NCBI GenBank assembly: GCA_035772735.1
Contig: JASDFA010000018.1
Span: 58,496,001 to 58,560,000 of the forward strand
DNA length: 64,000 nucleotides
Origin: Datura wrightii
Lineage: Eukaryota > Streptophyta > Magnoliopsida > Solanales > Solanaceae
Direction of reading: 5' to 3'
A model generated the notes under the pieces. That model made no database searches, was not told the DNA's origin, and saw only the letters and a list, made by a program, of their open reading frames with translations. This document shows positions 33,675 through 42,640 of the stretch, piece by piece. A program made the position numbers and the translations under genes. Position 1 is the stretch's first letter. The number at the start of each line of letters is the position of its first letter.

Positions 33675-34068
33675 ATGGGAAGACCACCGGATAGGTGTAA
33701 GCACTACTGGGGGAGGACAGTGATCGAGAGAAATCGTCCATCACCCTAGGGGACAATTGAGCTTAAATGACGTCGAGCCGCGACGGTAAACCAGGCGCTG
33801 CACGGGAGGCAACCCGTGAAAAAAAAAATTTCCTTTTTCTTTCACTTTGCAAAGTGTAAATAGATTTTTCTTTTTCTTTTTCTTGATTGATTACAAAATT
33901 TTTCGTTTTAGTTAGTATTTTTTTTTTCAGTTAGGTGAAACCTATTATTCTAACCAATTTTATTTAGTGAGATGATTTTCAGGTCAAACGGAGAAAAATG
34001 TGCACGGAATCGTGAAGGAAAAGTCAAGGTATGAAAAATTAATAAAATGTAGAAGACAGTGAGTTGGG
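33675..34068 (+). other. Pol scar and conserved stretch in C
   Basis: GTAAGCACTACTGGGG (about 33697) is the remnant of the integrase end, in the same relation to the protease as in B. GACGTCGAGCCGCGACGG..CAACCCGTG follows, then AT-rich sequence. No gene. Confidence 0.7.
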
Positions 34069-34270
34069 GCGATAGCTCCGTGTCACGGAGGAGGACCTCC
34101 GCGTTACACTCCGTGACACGTTGAGGTGTAACCCGGAAATTTTAAAAAATTTCCAGTATGCTGTCGCGATGGCTCTGTGTCACGGAGGCAGTGCACCGCG
34201 ATGCACTCCGTGACACGTTGCCTTGTATATCGCGACGGGTCACACCGGGTTGCCGGGTGACCCGCGTGTT
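34069..34270 (+). promoter_or_regulatory. Internal GC dyad module upstream of ORF2 in C
   Basis: CTCCGTGTCACGGAGG, CTCCGCGTTACACTCCGTG, then a second unit CTCTGTGTCACGGAGGCAG..CACTCCGTG and GGGTCACACCGGGTTGCCGGGTGACCCG. TTTTAAACCCC follows at about 34279. Same place and order as in B. Confidence 0.5.
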
Positions 34271-34417
34271 TTTCTACCTTTTAAACCCCAAATTCTTCCC
34301 TTTTCCCCTCATTTTCAATTTCCTCCGCGACCAAACATCCCAAAACCCCTCTCCCATCAATGTGCCACGGCTTAAGGCAACAATTTACCGAGTTTTCTTC
34401 GATTATTCAACTACAAG

Positions 34418-35116
34418 GTATGTTTTCCGATTCCCTCTCAAGTTTTTGTCGATTTTCTTTGATTTTAAGCATGGGAGGTGAACTAAATTGCCCTAGGTCG
34501 AAATTAAGCATGAATTCAAGTTATTTGTTGATTGATAATTGTTCGGAATGTCGTTATGATTGTTTGAACTTGTCGATTGCATAAATTAGTCGAATTTGAT
34601 TGCGAAAATCAATTCTAGGGCTTGTTGTTGAATGTGAAGTTAGAAATGTGTTGAAAGTGTGAATTGTATGCCGGATTGTACATGTTGAATGAGATGAGTC
34701 GTTGTACAAATTGTTAGGATGTTAATAGACGACGAATTCTCGGGGTTTGGGGGAATTGTTGAAATTTGCTCGAATTGGGTTGGTTGGATAGGTTAATGTA
34801 TATAAATTTTTGTTGTTATTTTTGTTTCTTTGTTTTTCTTTGCTAAGTGCGAGGGTTAAAATGTTTGCGATGGTAGTGATTTTGATTAGCTGTACAAAGT
34901 CTGAGTAGTACGCAGAAGTTATACCGTCGAATTTTTCTTTTTGAACGCACTAAGCATGATTGTATAGCTGGTTGTTTGATGTAAATAAAGTTATTCTTGC
35001 CGTATTGTTGTAACTGTAGCTAAGGACTAAGTGTGGGGTAACTTAGCGTAACCCGACCTTAGCCAAAGTTAATATTTATTTAGCTTAACATTGAGCTTGT
35101 TTACTTGGGTTGACAG
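34418..35116 (+). other. Candidate intron upstream of ORF2 in C
   Basis: Donor CTACAAG/GTATGTTTTC (34417/34418), acceptor TTGGGTTGACAG/GTAAA (35116), 699 bases, T-rich. Five bases separate the acceptor from ATG 35122. Contains CTAAGTGTGGGGTA (35027-35040). Confidence 0.6.
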
Positions 35117-35121
35117 GTAAA

Positions 35122-36294
35122 ATGGCAAGCTGGCAAGATAAAGGGAAAGGTGCATCAACTTCAGGCACCGGAAGGAAGAGACTCAGACTGGGCACAGCAG
35201 TTCCACGCGGCCAGCGCCGCCAATATGGAACAAGATGGGTGACTGACGAGGGGAAAAAGTGGTATGCCAAGCATAAAGAGAACAAATATTTCCCCGAGGA
35301 GCATATAGCACGGGATCCATTGGCACAGGAGTTCCCTAGAATAGTTCACCGGATCGAGGCAGCGGGGCTAAAATTCATATTTGAAGAGCCCAAAGAATGC
35401 AACCTACATTTGGTTCGGGAGTTCTATGCCAACTGGAACCCGTCAATCCGAAGCCACACCATCAAAATCAGAGGGCAGATAGTCACTCTGGAGCCCCACC
35501 AGCTCAATGCCATCATAGGAGCGCGGGACACATATGCCCACGTCCTCAGACAGCTGAACATTACCCCACCGTATGCTGACATCAGACGCACACTGTATGG
35601 GGCCCGATCTACAGCTAGATGGAGCAGGCACAAGGAAAGGGGCTACCATCAGACTCTGCCATATTCTCAGAGGAACAGGGAAGCCCAAATTTGGCTGAAG
35701 ATAGTCTGCTCTTGCCTCATCCATCGTGTTTGCTTTGTGTACGCCCTGATGAAAGGGCTGGAGATAAATGTTGGGGCGGTTATTATATCTGCCATGAAGA
35801 GAGCCCGGCTGCACCAGGGGCACAGGTATGGGTTCGGTGGACTACTCACCACCTTTCTCCGGGGCCTCGATGTTGAGGAGGAGGCCCTCGATTATATCCC
35901 GCAGTTGGAGCGGAGGGCCTTGGATGTGACCAAAACTAAGGCTCCCGACACCACCCACGGGCCTGTGCTGACACTTGGTGAGTGACACGCTCATGATGAC
36001 CAGTATATGGCGCGGATGTATGGGATGCAGATGCTCCAACTCAGGATAGGTGGGAGGCCGGCGACGGAGGAGAAGCTATGGAAGCTCGAGCTAGATTACC
36101 CGTTTGGCGAAAATGCCAGGGCTTTATGCAGAGTAGGGCCAGCCTTTGTAGAGCCCACTGATGATGACGTCCCCACGGACGAGGAGACACGTCGGGAGGA
36201 CTCCGATGTGGAGTCCGATGAAGACGACGGAGGCGACTCGGACATGGGAGATGAGGCAGCAGCACCTGATGAAGAAGTGGAATACTTTGACTGA
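35122..36294 (+). pseudogene. ORF2 of C: plant transposon-associated protein, one stop
   Basis: One frame of 390 codons from ATG 35122 to TGA 36294, broken only by TGA at 35983 (CGA in I and B). Same architecture as in B: basic start (DKGKGASTSGTGRKR), conserved core (RWVTDEGKKWYAKHKE, FEEPKECNLHLVREFYANW, HQLNAIIGARD, SRHKERGYHQTLPY, ALMKGLEINVGA, YGFGGLLTTFLRG, MYGMQMLQLRIGGRPATEE) and acidic tail after residue 340. Compared with B it lacks about 30 bases after CSCLI and a short Ala/Pro stretch near residue 25. The stop separates the core from the acidic tail. Function unknown. Confidence 0.87.
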
Positions 36295-36338
36295 TCAGGG
36301 AGTTCCACCACCCGATTATGTGCTATTTAATTTTTGTG

Positions 36339-36377
36339 AACACTGGGGACAGTGTTAGGATTAAGTGTGGGGTGGGA
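36339..36377 (+). other. Hairpin plus PPT-like tract after ORF2 in C
   Basis: AACACTG-GGGA-CAGTGTT (36339-36356) and then TTAAGTGTGGGGTGGGA (36361-36377), identical to B. Confidence 0.65.
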
Positions 36378-36663
36378 GTAGTTAGGTGCTGGGCTGGGCT
36401 GTTTTGTTTGTATGTTCTCCTCTGTTATTCTGTATGTTGTGTTTCCCTGTGTTTGTGAATTTTCAAAATGTTCTGTATGTGTAAATATTTGTGAAATTGA
36501 TGTGCGTTGTTGAATGTTGCCAGCTTAGTCTGTAAATATTTTAATTATTGAAATGATTGATATTTTTAAAAAAATTTTGATGTTCATATTTCAAATATTT
36601 TGTAAATAATTTTTCTATCGAAATGATCGATATTTTGCAAAATTTTTTTTAAATTTTGGGTTT

Positions 36664-36778
36664 CTCGGCGTTTGTTTTCGGTTCTTTTACCGAGAATGGT
36701 CCCATTGAACCGAAGTCATAGTTAGTGATTGTTTCCTATGATGGATGGATGACGACCGTCTTAAGGGAAATGTAGTCG
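36664..36778 (+). other. Conserved structured 3' noncoding block in C
   Basis: CTCGG (36664), TTCGGTTC (36677), CCGAG (36690) and GAACCGAA (36707) preserve both alternative stems; ATGGATGGATGACGACCGTC follows at 36741. Confidence 0.5.
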
Positions 36779-38130
36779 GTAGGAGTAGTTTATTTTAATT
36801 AATTTTTAGTTTTTTTCTTGGTGGATTGCATCCAGGAACCTGTAGTTACTATATGGTTGCGAAAGTTTGGTTGAGTGTTGTACATGATATTCAAAATGCA
36901 AAGGTGATTCGTATGAAAGCATGCAATTTTGTAAATATGCTGAGCTACCTAGGTTGTAGAGTTCGATTCAGTGTGATTGAGGCTTAATGTGTGAATTCAT
37001 GTAATTAGCTGATTGAAGAGTCTGTGACTACATCTTGAATCTAGCATGTGCATAAAGTGTGAAGTGAGGTGTTGATATTCCATGCTATTGTGAAGTGTCT
37101 AGAACTTGCCTGGTGTGTGTACAAAATGAAATGAAGGAGGTGTATTGTAGGAAAGGATGTAGGCATTTCTTTGTTTTAACTGAGAGTTTCTATTTTTTTT
37201 TCTTGTAATACTCCCCCTTTCTATGATTGTATACCCTAGTCAGCCCTTTGAGCCATTAGCCGATTATTTCTTTCTTTTGTCCAAAAAGTGTAAACCGAGC
37301 TTAATTCTTTCTTTTCATTAGCCGTAAAGTCTATACAAAACTCTTAAGCGCTTAAGAAGAGAAAATAATGTTCCCAAAGTGTCAAAGAGTGAGAATGGTG
37401 AAAAGAAGAAAAGCAGAGTGATGAAAGAAAAAAAAACGGTGAAGGTGCACGTGCTATAAATAAATGATAATGAAGGTGCATGAATAACCTTTGTTATTGT
37501 GTCAAGTGTGCATACTGAAATGGGCCATACTAAAGTAAATCATCAAGAATGGGATGATGAAAAAAAAAGAAAAGAGAGAAACAATGTCCATGAGTTGATG
37601 AGAATGTGTTGAAAAGGCGCTTAAGGATGCTAGTGGTTATTATTGGCTAATCCAATATTTACTAGTTCCATAGCTTCCATTACAACCCATTAAAGTCCTA
37701 CGTGATCTTACATTACATTTCTTTATATTAGTGGAGTAATACACTAAGGGCAAGCTTATGGGTCATGACATGATGCATGTGAATTCTTTTGGGAGAGAGA
37801 GTGAAATTGTTTTTACATGCCCCTACTTGAATGTTTGTGTGTCACATGAGCAAAAAGGGGAAGATTCTCTTGAGTTGTGAGGGCACATGCTTGAGGAAAG
37901 ACTGATTTTCGTGTCGGATATCTTGATTAGCTGATTTGCATGAGTTTGCCGATATCGAGAGTCGATTCTTAAAGTCTAGGAAGTCTTAATGTATTGAAGG
38001 TCATTGCAGTGATAAGACCATGCATGTCTTCTTGACGATTTGCAATATTGAATGATCGGTATGACCGTAGCTTAAATTGTCGTACCATAGTAGCAAGGTT
38101 GGGATGTAAATTGCATGAATTGTATGTGTG
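36779..38130 (+). other. Long 3' noncoding region of C
   Basis: Collinear with 22579-23916 of B. Includes CTCTTAAGCGCTTAAGA (about 37340) and purine-rich runs. No conserved frame. Confidence 0.7.
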
Positions 38131-38168
38131 TTGTTCGAGGACGAACAAGGATTTAAGTGTGGGGTAAG
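38131..38168 (+). other. Hairpin and polypurine tract of C
   Basis: TTGTTCG-AGGA-CGAACAA (38131-38148), then GGATTTAAGTGTGGGGTAAG to the LTR start. Confidence 0.75.
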
Positions 38169-39595
38169 TGATCTTGGGCAGATTTATATGCCCAAGTGAT
38201 ACTCAAAAGTATCATTTTCGCCTTGTTTATCTAGATATGTGTATATACTTTCATGTAATTGGTAATAAAATGTGAATTTATACTAACCAACATGATTAGC
38301 ATTGTTTTGTAGGTAAAATGTGATTTCGGGAAGCTAAAATGCATGTTGGATGATATTGGAGTTCGACTTGGATGCGAGCAAGGAAAAAGGCATAGGACTG
38401 CACGAATTAAAGAGGCTCCGCGATGGAGCCGTGTCACGCTGCCATCGCGGAGGCATTCTTCCTGGAGGGTGAAAAGTCATCCAATTTCCAGTGGAGGGTC
38501 GCATCTGCTTCGTGGCACGGTGGCTAGCCTCCGCGTTGCACGCCGTGCCACATTGGTGTTTAATTTCCTAGACCCCCAGTTCCAGTGAGGGTCCGCGTTC
38601 ACGGCGTGTCACGGAGGCCGTGCTCCGCGATGCACTCCGTGACACGTTGCTCATTATTCCGGGAAAAATTCTCACTAGTATAAATAGAACACTTAAGTGT
38701 ATTTTTCATAATTCAGACTTGGTGGAGCAAGGACGTGGGTTACAGGCAGTTGAGGGACGAAAAGTTCAGGGTTTTTTCTCTCTTTCTTTCTTCTCTAATT
38801 CAATTGTTTGTATGATTAACACTCGTTTTATGATGATTAATCCAAAAATGGGTGGCTAATTCCCTTCCTTGCTGAGGTTATGAACACTTGTGATGAATTT
38901 TGATTATTATTTATATGGTTTTTCATCTTTTTCTTCCATGTTGTTCTATTAATTCTTGTTCTTACAGCATTGGTGTGTGGCCTACATTAATGTACATCTA
39001 AAAAGTCCGATTTCACTCGAGAGAGCACGAAATTGGAAAGTTGTGAATTAATAGGATATTGTTCTTAACTTGATTTGGGAAAATTGAGTTTTGATGTGCA
39101 TTCAGGATAGAAATATACCTGAAAGTCGTATTAGTCAATTTAGGAACCGAAATTGTATGGCTAGAACATGAATTGCATTTGATCACAGAAATGTAGACGG
39201 ATGGTTCATGATTCTTAAGTGAGATTAAATACAAGAGTTTTAATCTCTTGGCAAATGTTCTTGGCTAGCAACTGGAAGAAAAGATTAACCAATTTATGAT
39301 GATAATCAGTTTCATTACATGTTCTTTAACCTCAGCATGCTTTTATCCATAGTCCAAATTCAAAGTAGATAATTGTTCGTAGTTTTAGTATAAAATTTAT
39401 AAAACAAATTATTCAATTTTTGGTTATTTAGTTGTCAGCATATTTAGAAGTAAAAATATAGTATACTTGAGCAAATTGCACTTAACCCAAGTCTCTGTGG
39501 GATCGATACTTGGCTTACTAAAGCCACTTACTACTTGTTCGACCACGTGCACTTGCGTGTCGGTTTTATAACCCCAAAACCACCCGAACACATAG
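38169..39595 (+). repeat. 3' LTR of C and right TSD
   Basis: 1422 bases (38169-39590) with intact TATAAATA at 38679-38686 and GC module at 38411-38650, followed by CATAG. Confidence 0.94.
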
Positions 39596-40203
39596 CAGGC
39601 TAAGGAGTCGAACTGTAAAGAATACCCACGGACGCTCCTGGCCCCCTGCTCTAAGTGTAGGAACTGGTCCATCCGGGCCTGTCTGACCTCCCGGGGTAAG
39701 TAGTGGTCCAGGAAGGCCTCTGAGAAGCTGGACCAAGTAGGAGGGGCTGCATCTCTTCCCCGAGATCTCTCCCACCTTTCGTACCACAAAACAGCAATAT
39801 CCCTCAACCGGAACACTACTAATTCCACTGATTCTGCTGGGGTTACGTGCATGACTCTAAAGATTCTCTGCATCTGGTCTAGAAAGTCCTGAGGGTCCTC
39901 CGCTGAATCTGACCCTGTAAACTGAGGGGGTCCCAATGCCAAGAATTCTCTAACCCTGGAGCTACCTAGCCCACCTAGGGATTCTGCTGCTGTAGGTGGT
40001 ACTGGCTGACGCTGAGTAGCTAGCATCTGGGTCATCATAACCACCGCACTACGTAGCTCCTGATTAGATGAAGTGGGTGCAGGAGCTATAGGAGGCGGTG
40101 CTGCCTCAAATAGTGTCTGGCGAGGCGAAGACTGCTGGGAGGGTCGAGATGACACCTCCGTATCGCCCTCAGACCGGGATGAATCTGAATGTAAGTAAGG
40201 CAT
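39596..40203 (-). pseudogene. gag 5' half of D, cut by C
   Basis: ATG at 40203 (MPYLHSDSSRS). A Ser/Pro-rich start is followed by the gag core: REFLALGPPQFTG, DPQDFLDQMQRIF, VFRLRDIAVLWYERW, EAFLDHYLPREVR, FLHLEQGARSVRGYSLQFDSL. It is open up to the C insertion point and continues in the same frame below 29812. Without C this gag would read on into CCHC and protease with only nonsense changes. Confidence 0.88.
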
Positions 40204-40358
40204 CCTGCTGGTGCCTTCGCCTGCCGCTGTATCTAATCTCCTGCCTGTAGCAGGGTGTCGTTGGTCTGCCTTATTTATCTGTAGACAAAGAATATGATAA
40301 GTTTTAAGAACTCAACCCTATACTGTACTGTGCTAGGGCACGACTGAGTATGAAAGAA
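40204..40358 (-). other. Leader remnant of D
   Basis: Sequence between gag and the truncated LTR. TATGAAAGAAGGG at its end resembles the leader of H (near 50449). No PBS is present; it was lost with the inner part of the LTR. Confidence 0.6.
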
Positions 40359-41173
40359 GGGTATCTGTCAATAGCCTTTATTCTATTTATTTTCTAGATT
40401 GTACTTCCTGGCTTGCCGAAAGAATAGCTTTACATACCTGGTTTTTGAGTACCCGACTGACCGATGTGATTTCCGTTGGTACTTCTGCTGTTTCTCCCAA
40501 CTACATTCATATACATGTCAATTAGAACTAAATACACCAATATTCTGAAAAAAAATGTTACTTTCAATATATTTATAGCCTAAACTTTGGCTTATCGAAA
40601 GTCGGTCAAAACCCCGCTATTTCTCAAAAGTCCAGAAGGGAGAAATATTCACTTTAAGGCTAGGAGTATATTAACACTAATTTGGAGCAATTCCACTTAC
40701 CTTAGTTCGGTAGCACGACGATTCGCCGGTCGAATTTCGTGAAACTAAATCCATAGGAATGCTCCTTGCTGTTAAATACCTCGGTATCTGGAGTTAATTT
40801 GAGTTTGGACCGCGTTTGACGGCGTAATCGGAAGGAAATTATCAAGAACCCTTCGTCCCTCTTCCTCTCTAATTTTCTCTCTGTTTTCACTGGAAATTAT
40901 AAGAATTTTAACATTAAAACCGAAGTGGAGGGCTTTATATACTTGGGCCTGGACAAGGCCAACGTGTCACGGAGCCAACGTGGAGGCTCCACCTCCATGA
41001 CATGTTGCCATCGCGGAGGGGCTCTGCCCCGGCTCCTTTCAGGATGGTTCGACAGATTTATTGTCCAGTCTTTCCCCGGGCCCTTTTCTAGCATGTATGG
41101 CCTTCAAATACTCTTAACCAACATGCGAATAGGCCATCTATGTGTTGGAAATTTTACGGGGTATAATATTGGG
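40359..41173 (-). repeat. 5' LTR of D, truncated, and right TSD
   Basis: 810 bases (40359-41168) matching 14833-15588 plus 25382-25437. The other roughly 2 kb of the LTR and the PBS are missing. The outer end reads TATAATA instead of TATAACA; TTGGG follows (41169-41173). U3 with GC module and TATATAAA (40934-40941) remains, so the promoter is retained. Confidence 0.9.
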
Positions 41174-42548
41174 AAACGCCCACATGTTGATTTAAAGTGA
41201 TGATTTTCCAGACATAAGCTTACCACATGATTTGGAGCAAAGTCTCCCAAATTTCATAAAACTCTAGCTTGTGGTACGGTTGAAATAAAGCTTCTCATAT
41301 GCATGAATTCATAATTGAGATGTATGTCATTATTGAGCTTTGTCAAAGGACAATGTTGAGCTTCATTTTCATATGATGTCGAGTCTATGCATGATTTCGT
41401 TATTGAACTTTGTCATTAGGTAATGTTGAGCTTCATTTCATACGATGTTGAGTTATGCATGATTTCACATTGAGCTTCGTCATTAGATGATGTTGATCTT
41501 CATCAATAAACAATGTTGGGCTTCATTATATATGTTGTCGAGCATTGCATGTTTTGGGAGAAGAGTCTAGCACCGAGCGGGTTAAGGGTCGACCACCCTA
41601 TGTCCCAGAACTACGCGCCAACATAGGTTGATACTATTATATTATTGGGACCTCCCTTGTGACCTATCCCTAGCCCAGTTAGCCCTTTGAGATTGATATC
41701 GATATCATGGTAGCATCCTTAGCACTGGCAAAGTTTTGGATAGCTCTTCCCATTTGAGTGTGATAGTCGGGACCACGTAACCTCTATCGTTGTATGTCGG
41801 TTAAGTGATGAGTCTCCCACAGTCTATATCATTTGGATTTGCATATTCATTACTCATGATGATTACTTTACGCATGCATGTTCTAAAAGAAAGGTTTGAC
41901 TCATTGTTCAACTTTTCAATATAATTGTTATGTTTCAGCTTTGAGTCATTCGAATTTGTCATGATGTTATAAAGCTATGCATGGTCATGTTAGGATGAGA
42001 CTATGATTTTAGAAAGAATGCATGTGCGCCTTCCTCTCATGTTGAAAGCGTATGATATGTTATCAAATGTTTTAAAGGATTTATTTTACTTGAGCGGTTT
42101 TACTTACCTTGCATACTCAGTACATTTCATGTACTGACCGCATACTTTTTATGTTGTATCATTTCATGATACAGGCCCCGGCTCGCAGCTTCAGCCCCGC
42201 TCTTAGAAAGCTTTCCAGAGTTAGTATCTGCTGCGTGATTGGTGAGTCCTCATCTTTCGAGGACTAGACTTTCAATTTCTTTTGCATATTTCAATTTCCG
42301 TATTGTTGAGTTAGTTGGGGGTTTTGTACCGTCAACTTATCCAGACCAGAGGCTTTTCAGACTTGTGTATGTGCAGCTTCGGATGTTATTCTGATGTTAT
42401 GTTGAATTAGACTTCCGCTGATTTATATTGATGATTTATTCAATTTATCGAATGAGTTAGTTGTACGCTTATTCCATGGGTCGACTTGGGGTCTCTCAGG
42501 GTCCGTTGTCCCGTGTCTATGATCCGGGTCTACGCTCAGGTCGTGACA
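41174..42548 (+). repeat. 3' LTR of E, second part
   Basis: Resumes at AAACGCCCACATG and ends TCAGGTCGTGACA. Contains the tandem repeat (41330-41550). GCCGC (42549-42553) follows as the right TSD. Confidence 0.92.
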
Positions 42549-42640
42549 GCCGCATATCAAAATAGGACTTCTGACGACTCTGTGCTAGTGATGAATGCCT
42601 AATAATAGTCAAGTTTGAGTCAGAAAAAGGCCAAGTCCGC
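42549..42640 (-). pseudogene. Integrase fragment of F, right of E
   Basis: The minus strand reads through a stretch equivalent to LLTAQSRQKSYADMR of D, with damage. It joins the piece ending at 5148 when E is removed. The match fades by about 42640. Confidence 0.65.

Larger units (their letters stand above)
29813..39590 (+). mobile_element. Element C: non-autonomous Athila-type element with ORF2
   Basis: 9778 bases, LTRs of 1421 and 1422 bases, TSD CATAG, PBS, gag-protease, ORF2 unit and hairpin-PPT. Same pol deletion junction as B. The LTRs differ at roughly 3 per cent of positions over the first 500 bases by eye, similar to B. It interrupts gag of D and is in the opposite orientation to D. 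Its gag-protease is nearly whole (one stop), making C the best representative of the family. Confidence 0.94.
12846..41168 (-). mobile_element. Element D: Tekay/Del-like chromovirus hosting B and C
   Basis: Minus-strand element inserted in the 3' LTR of E with TSD TTGGG on both sides. From the right: truncated 5' LTR (41168-40359), leader remnant, gag start (40203), insertion of C, rest of gag, CCHC, protease, RT, RNase H, integrase with chromodomain (to 25704), PPT, 3' LTR (25437-12846) interrupted by B. LTR ends are TGTTATACCCCG..GGGTGTGACA. The gag-pol reading frame is the same from gag across the C insertion to RT, with one frameshift near 27905, so D once encoded a single polyprotein. 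Several nonsense codons and the missing PBS make it dead. Confidence 0.92.
5149..42548 (+). mobile_element. Element E: Tekay/Del-like chromovirus, split by D
   Basis: 5' LTR (5149-7541), tRNA-Met-type PBS (7546), gag, protease, RT, RNase H and integrase on the plus strand (7751-12221), then a 3' LTR beginning inside U3 (12222) that is interrupted by D at 12840 and resumes at 41174-42548. LTR ends are TGTAATACCC..GGTCGTGACA. Excluding D and one TSD copy, E is about 9.1 kb. It sits in the integrase of F. Every coding part carries stops or frameshifts, so E is dead. A deletion at 12221/12222 removed the chromodomain end, the PPT and the first roughly 405 bases of the 3' LTR. Confidence 0.9.

Noticed and set aside
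35424..35823. Long minus-strand frames opposite ORF2 of C, and plus-strand frames opposite ORF2 of I
   Set aside because: They are antisense shadows of the conserved ORF2 core and show no family resemblance of their own.
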